Notes: a model not told the origin generated them from the sequence alone. Positions 7,714 through 15,800 are shown, counted from the stretch's first letter. The stretch is 18,270 bases of DNA from Candidatus Omnitrophota bacterium (GCA_003140915.1 PLLI01000071.1:4461-22730), one strand, 5' to 3'. Program-made: numbers and translations.

Positions 7714-8310
7714 ATGATAGCCGAAAATATCCGGTCTGTAACACGCAGGATAGCAAAATGTTGTGAAAAAATCGGCAGGTCTCCGGAAGGTGTGAAGCTT
7801 GTCTGCGTGACGAAGACGGCTTCGATTGAAGAGATAACAGAAGTTTTGAACTGTGGTCTTTCGTCGCTCGGTGAAAACAGGGTCCAGGACGCGCTCTCTA
7901 AATACGCCGCCATCCGCAATAACGCAGAGTGGCACTTGATAGGGCACCTGCAGACTAATAAAGCCAAGGATGCCGTTTCTATATTCTCGCTTATTCATTC
8001 AGTAGATAGCACGCGCCTTGCTAAAGAGATAGATGAAGAGGCAGGCTCGATAGGCAAGGTCCAGGACATATTGATCCAGGTAAACACATCGGGTGAAAAA
8101 AGCAAATTCGGTATTGAACCGGCCGCGGCGATAGATTTTATAAAAGATATAGTAGTATATCCTAATATTAGTATAAAAGGCCTGATGACGATCGCACCGG
8201 AGGTAGAAGATCCGGAGACAGTCCGGCCCTATTTTCGAGCATTAAAAGAATTGAGGGACAAGATAAATAACCTACAACCTACAACCTACAACTTCTCTCA
8301 ATGGGTATGA
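7714..8310 (+). CDS. yggS: YggS/PROSC-family PLP-binding protein, C-terminus lost by frameshift
   Basis: YggS (PLPBP) binds pyridoxal phosphate and keeps PLP and amino-acid pools in balance; it often neighbours proC and yggT, as here. Visible marks are LVCVTKT with the PLP lysine K34, [35 protein letters not shown] and GLMTIAPE. The frame ends at 198 residues with [10 protein letters not shown], against about 220-235 for the family, and lacks the conserved LSMGM and RIG segments that bind the cofactor phosphate. Those segments are encoded directly downstream in another frame. The break coincides with three copies of CCTACAA. GAGG at 7697-7700 is rather far from the ATG, but no better in-frame start exists. 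Phase-variable gene, fresh mutation or sequence error are all possible. Confidence 0.9.
   Translation: MIAENIRSVTRRIAKCCEKIGRSPEGVKLVCVTKTASIEEITEVLNCGLSSLGENRVQDALSKYAAIRNNAEWHLIGHLQTNKAKDAVSIFSLIHSVDSTRLAKEIDEEAGSIGKVQDILIQVNTSGEKSKFGIEPAAAIDFIKDIVVYPNISIKGLMTIAPEVEDPETVRPYFRALKELRDKINNLQPTTYNFSQWV
8269..8292 (+). repeat. Tandem 7-bp repeat (CCTACAA, 3.4 units) at the yggS frameshift
   Basis: A period-7 tract of 24 bases contains CCTACAA at 8271-8277, 8278-8284 and 8285-8291, plus flanking bases that fit the period. Removing two units (14 bases) joins INNLQ directly to [17 protein letters not shown] in one frame. Unit numbers 1, 4 and 7 would be in frame and 2, 3, 5 and 6 out of frame. Confidence 0.93.
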
Positions 8311-8396
8311 CGAACGATTTTGAAGTAGCGATTGAAGAAGGATCAAATATGGTAAGGATAGGCCGGGCGATATTTGGAGATACACATGATCGATAA
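8301..8396 (+). pseudogene. yggS: Displaced C-terminal segment of yggS
   Basis: This stretch reads [20 protein letters not shown] followed by [11 protein letters not shown] and a TAA at 8394-8396. It is the conserved YggS C-terminus, with the SMGM turn and the RIG motif that contact the PLP phosphate, and it is in a different frame from the upstream part. In a repaired gene the product would be 222 residues and its stop would overlap the proC start by 11 bases, matching the overlaps elsewhere in the window. Confidence 0.88.
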
Positions 8397-9204
8397 AAAG
8401 ATAGGCATTATAGGCTGCGGGAATATGGGTGAGGCCCTGCTTTCGCGCCTGGCGAGGACAGTCGAGAAGAGTACCTCGCTCATGGTAAGTGAGGCTGACG
8501 CGGTACGGCGCTCTCACATCCAGACCAAATACAGGATGATAGTGGAGATAGATAATAATGCCGTGGTGAAATATTCGGACATAGTTATTCTTGCCGTGAA
8601 GCCGAAAGATTTTGAAAACGTCCTGAGGCAAGAGATATGCTGCGGCATGAATGAGACTAAGCTTCTCATATCGATAGCCGCCGGTATCACGACAAAGTAT
8701 ATCGAGGGCGCGGTAGGCAAAAACATTCCCGTTATAAGGGCAATGCCTAACATGGGAGCCCTTATCGGCGAGGCGGTCACTTCTTTAAGCCGCGGGAGTG
8801 CGGCAAGCGGCAAAGACATGGAGACGGCGGTCGGGATATTCTCGCTGATAGGTGACGTCGTCGAAGTCGATGAGGAACTCGTGGACGCCGTTACCGCCGT
8901 AAGCGGAAGCGGGCCGGCCTACTTCTTCTACATGATCGAAGCGTTGACGGAGGCCGCGGTATCGCTTGGCCTGGATGCCGGGACGGCGTCGAGGCTCGTC
9001 TTGAAGACGGCGCTCGGAAGCGCGAAACTTTTAGAAGCCTTAAAAGAGGATCCCGTGGTTTTAATGAAGAGAGTTGCCTCGAAAGGCGGGACTACAGAGG
9101 CCGCGCTCGATATTTTTGAAAAGAAACGGTTTAAAAATATAATAAAGGACGCGGTCAAGGCTGCGCATAAACGTTCGAAGGAACTTTCAGGGGATAGATT
9201 TTGA
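8386..9204 (+). CDS. proC: Pyrroline-5-carboxylate reductase
   Basis: It catalyses the last step of proline synthesis, NAD(P)H-dependent reduction of 1-pyrroline-5-carboxylate. The 272-residue product has the Rossmann motif GCGNMG (residues 10-15), an AVKPKDF segment that ends the coenzyme domain, and the C-terminal family signature [20 protein letters not shown] with [10 protein letters not shown]. Length is normal. ATG at 8386 was chosen because it follows GGAG (8376-8379) by 6 bases and gives the usual [10 protein letters not shown] start; a TTG at 8374 would add four residues. In the present sequence the yggS stop falls 75 bases upstream, whereas a repaired yggS would overlap and could couple translation. 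Confidence 0.95.
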   Translation: MIDKKIGIIGCGNMGEALLSRLARTVEKSTSLMVSEADAVRRSHIQTKYRMIVEIDNNAVVKYSDIVILAVKPKDFENVLRQEICCGMNETKLLISIAAGITTKYIEGAVGKNIPVIRAMPNMGALIGEAVTSLSRGSAASGKDMETAVGIFSLIGDVVEVDEELVDAVTAVSGSGPAYFFYMIEALTEAAVSLGLDAGTASRLVLKTALGSAKLLEALKEDPVVLMKRVASKGGTTEAALDIFEKKRFKNIIKDAVKAAHKRSKELSGDRF

Positions 9205-9270
9205 CAGAGCAAAATCTATCCATCTCAAATTGCATGATAAACTCAAAATTTTCTCTGACAAATTTTGAGC
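9193..9270. repeat. Double AT-rich hairpin element between proC and yggT
   Basis: There are two perfect 10-bp inverted repeats, each with an 8-base loop. GATAGATTTT (9193-9202) pairs with 9211-9220 and includes the first base of the proC stop; CTCAAAATTT (9242-9251) pairs with 9260-9269. The loops, GACAGAGC and TCTCTGAC, are near reverse complements, so the hairpins look like inverted copies of each other. TGCATGATAA (9231-9240) lies between them and recurs inverted at 18197-18206. Neither hairpin is followed by a T-run, so this is not an ordinary terminator. Confidence 0.75.
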
Positions 9271-9283
9271 AGAGAGGTGATAT

Positions 9284-9583
9284 ATGTTCGCAATAGGAAA
9301 TCTCTTGTATGCTGTAGCGACTATCCTTGATTACATACTTACGATAGCCAATTGGCTCGTAATAATAAGGGCGCTCATAAGCTGGGTGAACCCCGACCCG
9401 TATAATCCGATAGTCCAGTTCCTGTATAAAGTGACCGATCCGCTGCTAGCTCCGTTCAGGAGGCTTATACCTGCCTCCTCGATAGGATTGGATATCTCGC
9501 CCATATTTGCCTTAATATTCATATGGTTCATAAAACTTTTCATAGTCAGGACATTATTCGGAATAGCGCTGAGGTTAGGATGA
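9284..9583 (+). CDS. yggT: YggT family integral membrane protein
   Basis: A 99-residue protein with hydrophobic helices near both ends and the family signature in the middle: RALISWVNPDPYNPIVQFLY, then TDPLLAPFRRLIP and LDISPIFALI. The YggT/Ycf19 family is membrane-bound; members have been linked to osmotic tolerance in bacteria and thylakoid organisation in plastids, but the mechanism is not settled. Being next to yggS and proC is a widely conserved arrangement. AGAGAGGTGAT gives a good ribosome site, and its stop overlaps mtnP (ATGA). Confidence 0.93.
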   Translation: MFAIGNLLYAVATILDYILTIANWLVIIRALISWVNPDPYNPIVQFLYKVTDPLLAPFRRLIPASSIGLDISPIFALIFIWFIKLFIVRTLFGIALRLG

Positions 9584-10446
9584 AGAGAATAGGAATAATC
9601 GGCGGAAGCGGGTTCTATAATATCGGCGGGATAAAAGACGTCAAGTCGGTAAAGGTAACTACTCCCTTCGGCAAGCCCTCGGATGATTTTGTGACCGGCC
9701 TTCTCGGTGGAAAAGAAGTAGTTTTTCTGGCCAGGCACGGCAAAGGACACAAGGTATTGCCGAGCGAAATAAATTACCGCGCCAACATCTACGGCATGAA
9801 GAAGCTGGGCGTCGAACGGATAATATCGGTATCTGCGTGCGGAAGCCTCAAAGAAGAGTTGAAGCCGCTCGACATAGTCATACCGGATCAATTCATGGAC
9901 AGGACTAATATAGGAAGGCTGATGACCTTTTTCGGGGATGGCATAGTCGCGCACATACCGTTCGCGGATCCGGTATGCCCGCAATTATCAAAAGCGTTGG
10001 CTGACGCCGGCCGGAAAGCCGGCGCGAATATCCATCTTGGCGGAACATATATCAATATGGAAGGCCCGCAATTCTCCACCAAGGCGGAATCAAAACTCTA
10101 CAGGTCATGGGGAGTCGATATCATAGGGATGACGAACCTGGCCGAAGCAAAACTTTCGAGAGAGGCCGAGATATGTTACGCCACTCTGGCCTGCATCACG
10201 GATTACGATTGCTGGCGCATGGATGAGGTATGCGAAAGCGTGTCGCTTGAGATGATAATACAGAATCTGTGCAGGAATGTCGATCTTTCGAAGGAGATAT
10301 TGAAGACGGTTATCCCGAGCCTGGCCGAGGAGAAAACCTGCGGCTGCGGCGCGGCTTTGAAAGATTCGATAGTGACAAGGCCCCAATTCATTCCTGCTGA
10401 AACGAAAAAGAAGCTAAAACTTATCATAGGGAAATATATAAAATAA
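9580..10446 (+). CDS. mtnP: S-methyl-5'-thioadenosine phosphorylase
   Basis: This 288-residue enzyme splits methylthioadenosine with phosphate into adenine and 5-methylthioribose-1-phosphate, salvaging the by-product of polyamine and related synthesis. It shows GIIGGSGFY (residues 5-13), RHGKGHKVLPSEINYRANIY, the SACGSL turn, GGTYINMEGPQFST, and the family stretch MTNLAEAKLSREAEICYATL with TDYDCW. The two aspartates of DYD are those that recognise the 6-amino group of adenine in characterised MTAPs, which supports MTA rather than inosine-type substrates. ATG at 9580 overlaps the yggT stop and follows GAGG; a longer frame from 9523 lies wholly inside yggT. No other methionine-salvage gene is in the window. 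Confidence 0.93.
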   Translation: MKRIGIIGGSGFYNIGGIKDVKSVKVTTPFGKPSDDFVTGLLGGKEVVFLARHGKGHKVLPSEINYRANIYGMKKLGVERIISVSACGSLKEELKPLDIVIPDQFMDRTNIGRLMTFFGDGIVAHIPFADPVCPQLSKALADAGRKAGANIHLGGTYINMEGPQFSTKAESKLYRSWGVDIIGMTNLAEAKLSREAEICYATLACITDYDCWRMDEVCESVSLEMIIQNLCRNVDLSKEILKTVIPSLAEEKTCGCGAALKDSIVTRPQFIPAETKKKLKLIIGKYIK

Positions 10447-10447
10447 G

Positions 10448-13237
10448 ATGGAATATAAGAATACATTGAATTTGCCGAAAACAGACTTTCCGATGAAGGC
10501 GGACCTGCCCAACCGCGAACCGGTCATCCTCAAGAATTGGCAGGATTCGAAACTTTACGCGCGGCTGCGCAAGAACGGTAAGGGCAAGCCTAAATATATC
10601 CTGCACGACGGCCCTCCTTACGCGAACGGCAGTATCCACATGGGCCACGCCTTGAACAAGATATTGAAAGACATCGCGATCCGGTATAAGACGATGAAGG
10701 GCTTCGACTCGCCTTATGTGCCGGGGTGGGATTGCCACGGTCTGCCCGTCGAGCATCAGCTCTTCAAAGAATTGAAGATAACGAAATACGATATCGACCA
10801 GGTCAAGTTCAGGAAACAGGCCTATGACTACGCGATGAAGTACGTCGATATCCAGCGGAACGAATTCAAGCGCCTCGGTATTTTGGGCGACTGGGATAAC
10901 CCGTACCTTACCCTGGACAAAAGCTATGAGGCCGAGATAGTAAGGTCTTTCGCCAAGCTGGTCGAAAAGGGTTACATATACAAGGACCTGAAGCCCGTGA
11001 ACTGGTGCTCGACCTGCGAGACGGCGCTTGCCGAGGCCGAGGTCGAATACGAAAATAAAACCTCTCCGTCCATCTATGTAAAGTTCGAAACCGTATATAA
11101 TGAGGTGCAGGCGTATTTTATCATCTGGACGACTACCCCCTGGACGTTACTGGCGAATGTCGCTATAGCCCTTCATCCGGATCATGATTACGTGCTTGTA
11201 ATGGTCAATGGGCGGGAAAAATATATTATGGCGAAGGACCGGCTTGCGGCTGTGATGGATACTCTCGGGATCAAAGAATATAAAATAGTTGAGACGTTTA
11301 AAGGCAAAGAGCTTGAAGGCCTGGAAGCAAGGCATCCTTTCATCGACAGAAAGGCGAAGATCGTGACGGCCGGATACGTTTCGATGGAAGAAGGGACCGG
11401 ATGCGTTCATACAGCTCCGGGCCATGGCCAGGAAGATTACCTGACAGGAAAGAGATATGGCCTGCCGACGATAATGCCGGTCGATACGAGGGGAAGATTC
11501 GACAAAACCGCCGGAGAGTTCAGCGGGATGAAGGTTTACGACGCAAATAAGCCGATCATCGAACGGTTGAAACTATTGGGTAAACTCCTCCGCGAGGAAG
11601 AGGTCACCCATTCATATCCGCATTGCTGGCGTTGCAAGAGGCCGATAATCTTCAGGGCCACGGACCAGTATTTTTTAAAGATCGACCATAAACATTTGCG
11701 CAAAAATATGCTCGGCGCGATCAAATCCAAAATAAAGTGGATACCACAGGCCGGTGAATCAAGGATAGCTGCCATGGTTGAGAACAGGCCCGATTGGTGC
11801 CTGTCGCGGCAGAGGTATTGGGGCGTTCCCATAATTGCATTCTACTGTAAAGGGTGCAAGGAGGTCCTTCTGGACGCCAAGGTCATAAGCAACGTCGCAT
11901 CTTTAGTTGAGAAGGAAGGGGCGGATGTATGGTTTACAGGCAAAGAGGAAGAGCTGCTGCCCTCCGGAGCTAAATGCAAAAAATGCGGCGGGAAAGAATT
12001 TACAAAAGAGACGGATATTATCGACGTGTGGTTCGATTCGGGAGTGAGCCACCAAGCGGTACTAAAGAAGAACAAGGACCTTGACTATCCGTGCGAGCTC
12101 TATCTCGAAGGGTCCGACCAGCACAGGGGCTGGTTCCAGTCCGCGCTCATCACCGGCATGGCTATCGACGAGATAGCGCCGTACAAGAATGTATTGACCC
12201 ACGGTTTCGTTGTCGACGGCGCCGGGAAGAAGATGTCGAAATCCCTCGGGAACGTCATAACGCCGGAGCAGGTCATGAAGAAGTACGGAGCCGACATATT
12301 GAGGCTATGGGTCGCCTCGAGCGATTACAGCGAGGATGTGAGACTGTCCGATGAGATATTAACACGGCTCGCGGACGCCTACAGGAAGATCAGGAATACC
12401 TACAAATATCTCTTGAGCAATCTCTTCGACTTCGACCCGTTCAAGGACGCCATCCCGTACGGCGATATGCTCGAGATCGACAGGTGGATATTGTCGCGTT
12501 TTTCGGGGCTGGTGAAAGAGGTCGAGAAGAACTACGACGCCTTTGAATTTCATAAAGTCTACAGGGACGTATACGGTTTCTGTGTCTACGAAATTTCATC
12601 CGTATACCTTGATATTCTCAAGGATAGGATGTATACTTTCAAGGCCTCTTCGCGCGAAAGGCGATCCGGCCAGACCGCCATGTACGAGTTATTGACGGGG
12701 CTGCTCAAGGTCATGGCCCCGATACTGACCATCACCGCCGAAGAGGCGTGGGGCTATTTCAAGCCGAAAGATAAGGCCGGCTCGATACATCTTGAGCCAT
12801 GGCCGGAGAGGGAAGGTGAATCTCTTTTCGACAAAGAATTGAATGAAAAGTGGGCGCGGATCATCGCCGTGCGCGAAGTCGTGCTGAAGAAGCTCGAGGA
12901 AAAACGGCAGACCGGGTATATAGGGTCGGGCCTCGAGGCGGAAGTGAAATTATCGGTCATTGACGATACGTTCAAAAAACTCCTGAAAGAAAAAAAGGAT
13001 GAGCTGAAATATATTTTTATAGTTTCCCAGGTTGAAGTTACCGAAGGGCCCGAACCTGATATCGATGAGGGCGATATGAATATAGGCGTAGATATAACTA
13101 TCGAAAAAGCGAAGGGCGCGAAGTGCCAGAGATGCTGGAATTACAGCGAAAAGGTCGGCTCCGATAAGGGTCACCCCACGCTTTGTGAGAGATGTGTCAA
13201 GACCGTTGAACATAACACACACGTAAAGGAGCAATGA
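10448..13237 (+). CDS. ileS: Isoleucyl-tRNA synthetase
   Basis: A 929-residue class I synthetase that charges tRNA-Ile and edits mischarged valine. In order: the HIGH motif as HMGH (residues 64-67) in DGPPYANGSIHMGH, GWDCHGLPVE, WTTTPWTL at the start of the CP1 editing domain, CVHTAPGHG within it, RQRYWG, WFDSG, the KMSKS loop (595-599), and a C-terminal zinc finger with C893, C896, C913 and C916. Length and the zinc site match the bacterial type (E. coli 938). It begins one base after the mtnP stop and overlaps the next gene's region. Placement ahead of lspA is a common bacterial arrangement. Confidence 0.98.
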   Translation: MEYKNTLNLPKTDFPMKADLPNREPVILKNWQDSKLYARLRKNGKGKPKYILHDGPPYANGSIHMGHALNKILKDIAIRYKTMKGFDSPYVPGWDCHGLPVEHQLFKELKITKYDIDQVKFRKQAYDYAMKYVDIQRNEFKRLGILGDWDNPYLTLDKSYEAEIVRSFAKLVEKGYIYKDLKPVNWCSTCETALAEAEVEYENKTSPSIYVKFETVYNEVQAYFIIWTTTPWTLLANVAIALHPDHDYVLVMVNGREKYIMAKDRLAAVMDTLGIKEYKIVETFKGKELEGLEARHPFIDRKAKIVTAGYVSMEEGTGCVHTAPGHGQEDYLTGKRYGLPTIMPVDTRGRFDKTAGEFSGMKVYDANKPIIERLKLLGKLLREEEVTHSYPHCWRCKRPIIFRATDQYFLKIDHKHLRKNMLGAIKSKIKWIPQAGESRIAAMVENRPDWCLSRQRYWGVPIIAFYCKGCKEVLLDAKVISNVASLVEKEGADVWFTGKEEELLPSGAKCKKCGGKEFTKETDIIDVWFDSGVSHQAVLKKNKDLDYPCELYLEGSDQHRGWFQSALITGMAIDEIAPYKNVLTHGFVVDGAGKKMSKSLGNVITPEQVMKKYGADILRLWVASSDYSEDVRLSDEILTRLADAYRKIRNTYKYLLSNLFDFDPFKDAIPYGDMLEIDRWILSRFSGLVKEVEKNYDAFEFHKVYRDVYGFCVYEISSVYLDILKDRMYTFKASSRERRSGQTAMYELLTGLLKVMAPILTITAEEAWGYFKPKDKAGSIHLEPWPEREGESLFDKELNEKWARIIAVREVVLKKLEEKRQTGYIGSGLEAEVKLSVIDDTFKKLLKEKKDELKYIFIVSQVEVTEGPEPDIDEGDMNIGVDITIEKAKGAKCQRCWNYSEKVGSDKGHPTLCERCVKTVEHNTHVKEQ
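13226..13231 (+). promoter_or_regulatory. Shine-Dalgarno that decides the dksA-like start
   Basis: AAGGAG at 13226-13231 lies only 2 bases before the ATG at 13234 but 8 bases before the ATG at 13240. Normal spacing therefore favours 13240 as the real start, although 13234 makes the ATGA overlap with the ileS stop seen elsewhere in the window. Confidence 0.6.
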
Positions 13238-13239
13238 AG

Positions 13240-13713
13240 ATGACGAAGGCCAAAAAGACGAGGAAAGTTAAAAGGACCAAAAAGGTTGTGCGCATTAAAA
13301 ATAAGAGGCCGGTTTCGGCTAAGAAGTATAAGATCAAGAAGATGCCGAGATCTGTTTTGAAGAAATATAAGGTGCTATTGATCAAAGAGAGAGATAAAGT
13401 CGGCGGAGGACTGTCCCACATAGCCGAGACGACCCTTAACAAATCGCAAAGGGAATCTTCGGGCGATCTGTCGGGATATGCGTATCACATGGCCGACATG
13501 GCAAGCGATGATTACGAAAGAGAGTTTTCGCTTGGCCGGGCAACCGATGAACAGAAGATACTCTATCTGATCGACGAAGCTATGAAGAGGGTAGAGGACG
13601 GCACATACGGCAGCTGCCTGCAATGCGGCAAGCCGATACCGTCGAGACGGCTGGCGGCCCTGCCTTATTCCGAATTATGCATAGCGTGTCAGAAGTCCAA
13701 TGAGGGTAAATGA
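13240..13713 (+). CDS. DksA/TraR-family C4 zinc-finger protein with basic N-terminal tail
   Basis: A 157-residue protein. The first 40 or so residues are very rich in lysine and arginine (KKTRKVKRTKKVVRIKNKR), then comes a helical region with HMADMASDDYE, where DksA has its acidic coiled-coil tip, then the typical AMKRVEDGTYGSC helix and a four-cysteine zinc finger (C126, C129, C147, C150) with RRLAALPYSELCIAC. DksA-type proteins enter the RNA polymerase secondary channel and adjust transcription with ppGpp, but this shorter YteA/TraR-like form may act differently. The basic tail could bind nucleic acid. The start was set by ribosome-site spacing; 13234 would add two residues. Confidence 0.88.
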   Translation: MTKAKKTRKVKRTKKVVRIKNKRPVSAKKYKIKKMPRSVLKKYKVLLIKERDKVGGGLSHIAETTLNKSQRESSGDLSGYAYHMADMASDDYEREFSLGRATDEQKILYLIDEAMKRVEDGTYGSCLQCGKPIPSRRLAALPYSELCIACQKSNEGK

Positions 13714-14156
13714 CATTTTTGACGGCAGCATTCGTATTTCTTCTGGACCGGATCACGAAGATAGCAGCCGCTAACGGTATATCTCACGGCCAGTCAATAA
13801 AGATCCTGCCCAACATCCTTCACTTTACGCTTGTTTTTAATAACGGTACCGCATTCGGCCTGCTAAAAGGGCAGAACTCGGTTCTTGCTATTTTTTCTGT
13901 GTTGGCCATCGTTTTCATCGTCATTTATGTAATAACACATAAAGCCCTGACGTCTCCTCTTTCGTTTGCTCTCGGCCTGATACTCGGCGGGGCGCTGGGC
14001 AATCTCTTCGATAGGGTGAAATTCAGCTGTGTGATAGACTTCATCGACTTCCGGGTATGGCCGGTATTCAATGTAGCGGATTCGGCGATCACCGTGGGAA
14101 TGATATTCTTGGGCTGGTGTATCCTGAGACAGAAACATGCATCCGATTCTAATTAA
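13710..14156 (+). CDS. lspA: Lipoprotein signal peptidase (signal peptidase II)
   Basis: A 148-residue inner-membrane aspartyl protease that removes the signal peptide from diacylglyceryl-prolipoproteins. It has about four hydrophobic segments, the N-terminal DRITK (D13-K17), FNNGTAFGL (43-51), GGALGNLFDR (93-102) and the catalytic pair D110 in CVIDFIDF and D124 in FNVADSAI. It starts by ATGA overlap with the dksA-like gene and overlaps lgt by 20 bases, so the first two lipoprotein maturation enzymes are encoded together and probably translated in a coupled way. Confidence 0.96.
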   Translation: MTFLTAAFVFLLDRITKIAAANGISHGQSIKILPNILHFTLVFNNGTAFGLLKGQNSVLAIFSVLAIVFIVIYVITHKALTSPLSFALGLILGGALGNLFDRVKFSCVIDFIDFRVWPVFNVADSAITVGMIFLGWCILRQKHASDSN

Positions 14157-14901
14157 GCTCGGCTCGCTTACCGTATATTCATACGGCGTCATGGTCGCGA
14201 TAGGATTCGCATTGGCCGTCGCATTCATCTACAGGCGCGCTGCGGGGTTCGATCTCGACAAAGATAAGTGCCTTGATCTCATGATCGCCATCCTTATTTT
14301 CGGCATCCTCGGTGCAAGGCTCTTATACGTTCTGCTAAATTTATCTTTTTATACTGCCAATCCGTTAGAGATAGTAATGTTGTCGAAGGGCGGCCTCATC
14401 TGGTACGGTGGTTTCATCTTTGCCCTCATAGCCATGGGCGTCTACGTCCGTATAAAGAAGATGGCTTTCTGGCAGGTGGTGGACCTTATTACTCCTTATA
14501 TTGCGCTGGCCCAGGGTTTCGGAAGGATAGGCTGTTTCCTGAACGGATGTTGTTACGGAATAAAAGTTTCTCCGAACTTTCCTTTTGCGGTTACATTCCC
14601 GGGTGAGGCCGGACCTCGTCTCCCGGCCCAGTTAATCTCCGCCGTCCTTCTCTTCCTCATATTTGTAATTTTGATGCTATGGCAGAAGAGGCGCCGTTTT
14701 ATCGGAGAGATAGCCCTGGGTTACTGCATATTGTATTCATCCAAGAGATTTATCATGGAATTTTTAAGAGGCGATAACCCGAAAATATTATCAGGACTTA
14801 CGATGTCGCAGGTAATAAGCGTGATAATCTTTATCGCGACCCTCAGCATCTTTATATTTAAGGCAAGACAATGCAAAAAGAGACCTACCATTTCGAAGTA
14901 G
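14137..14901 (+). CDS. lgt: Phosphatidylglycerol-prolipoprotein diacylglyceryl transferase
   Basis: A 254-residue polytopic membrane enzyme that attaches diacylglycerol from phosphatidylglycerol to the lipobox cysteine of prolipoproteins. The N-terminus MHPILIKLGSLTVYSYG is typical and supports this start even though it lies 20 bases inside lspA. The Lgt signature GRIGCFLNGCCYG (129-141) is intact, GGLIWYGG (85-92) precedes it, and a late EFLRGD carries another conserved arginine. Six or seven hydrophobic stretches are visible. Its 3' end overlaps the following rluD-family gene by 31 bases. Confidence 0.96.
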   Translation: MHPILIKLGSLTVYSYGVMVAIGFALAVAFIYRRAAGFDLDKDKCLDLMIAILIFGILGARLLYVLLNLSFYTANPLEIVMLSKGGLIWYGGFIFALIAMGVYVRIKKMAFWQVVDLITPYIALAQGFGRIGCFLNGCCYGIKVSPNFPFAVTFPGEAGPRLPAQLISAVLLFLIFVILMLWQKRRRFIGEIALGYCILYSSKRFIMEFLRGDNPKILSGLTMSQVISVIIFIATLSIFIFKARQCKKRPTISK

Positions 14902-15788
14902 TTCCCGAGGACAAGGGCAAGAGGCTCGACAAATTCCTCGTCGAAAATTTATCCAAAAATTTTTCACGCGTATTCCTCCAGAAGCTCATAGCGGACGCCC
15001 ACATCATGGTAAACGGTGCAACTACAAAGCCCAACCACAAGATCCTGCCGGGAGAGCGGATCGATGTCGCCATCCCGGAAGCGATAGAGTCCGAAATAAA
15101 ACCGGAAAAGATAAAGCTGGACGTGATCTATGAAGACGCGGAGCTGCTCGTCATCAATAAGCCGGTGGGCATGGTCGTCCACCCGGCGCCCGGCTCCAAA
15201 TCGCGGACGCTCGTGAACGCGCTCCTGGCGCACTGTAAAAATTTATCCGGGATCGGCGGCGTATTGAAACCCGGGATAGTCCACAGGATCGACAAGGATG
15301 TCTCCGGGCTTTTGGTTGTGGCAAAGACCGACCGCGCGCATCGTTACCTCGCCTCACAGTTCAAGGATAAGACCGCTTCGAGGGTTTACTACGCCCTCGT
15401 CAAGGGCGTCGTGCAACTCGACAATGGTATCATAGACCTGCCGATCGGGAGATCGACGCGCGACAGGAAGAAGATGGCGGTCGTTTTTGAGCGTTCGAGA
15501 GAAGCCGTCACGCGATATAAGGTATTGGAAAGGTTCAGGAACACTACGCTCCTGGAGATAACACTGGGGACAGGCAGGACGCACCAGATACGGGTGCACC
15601 TTTCCTATATAGGGCATCCTATTTTGGGCGATGTCAAATACGGGACGACAATGACCGGCTTTTCAAGGCCTGCGCTGCACGCTAAAACGTTAGGTTTCGT
15701 ACACCCCATTACGAAAAAATATGTGCAATTCGATACGGAATTTCCGCATGATATGAAAGTTCTGATAGAAAACTTAAGGAAGTCCTGA
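14871..15788 (+). CDS. rluD: RluA/RluD-family 23S rRNA pseudouridine synthase
   Basis: A 305-residue enzyme that converts specific uridines in RNA to pseudouridine. Residues 1-70 form an S4 RNA-binding domain (KGKRLDKFLVENL, then HIMVNG and PGERIDV). The catalytic domain holds INKPVGMVVHPAPG (95-108), the HRIDKDVSGLLVVAKT box with catalytic D141, and TGRTHQIRVH followed by HPILGD. The S4 domain, length and HRID motif favour RluD (23S positions near 1911-1917), but RluA-family paralogs are hard to separate without a tree. AAGG sits about 8-11 bases upstream of the ATG, and the start lies 31 bases inside lgt. Confidence 0.9.
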   Translation: MQKETYHFEVVPEDKGKRLDKFLVENLSKNFSRVFLQKLIADAHIMVNGATTKPNHKILPGERIDVAIPEAIESEIKPEKIKLDVIYEDAELLVINKPVGMVVHPAPGSKSRTLVNALLAHCKNLSGIGGVLKPGIVHRIDKDVSGLLVVAKTDRAHRYLASQFKDKTASRVYYALVKGVVQLDNGIIDLPIGRSTRDRKKMAVVFERSREAVTRYKVLERFRNTTLLEITLGTGRTHQIRVHLSYIGHPILGDVKYGTTMTGFSRPALHAKTLGFVHPITKKYVQFDTEFPHDMKVLIENLRKS

Positions 15789-15800
15789 TAAAATATAGAT

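Noticed and set aside
8278..8310. Programmed ribosomal frameshift in yggS
   Set aside because: There is no slippery heptamer or downstream structure, and the 14-base offset is explained exactly by two extra repeat units.
9242..9269. Rho-independent terminator before yggT
   Set aside because: The stem is almost all A and T and no T-run follows on either strand, so it fits a repeat element better.
9523..9579. Upstream extension of the mtnP frame
   Set aside because: It is contained in yggT, and the natural MKRIGIIGGSG start at 9580 has its own ribosome site.
12091..12354. Plus-strand arginine-rich frame inside ileS
   Set aside because: It is an out-of-frame shadow of the conserved ileS region containing the KMSKS loop.
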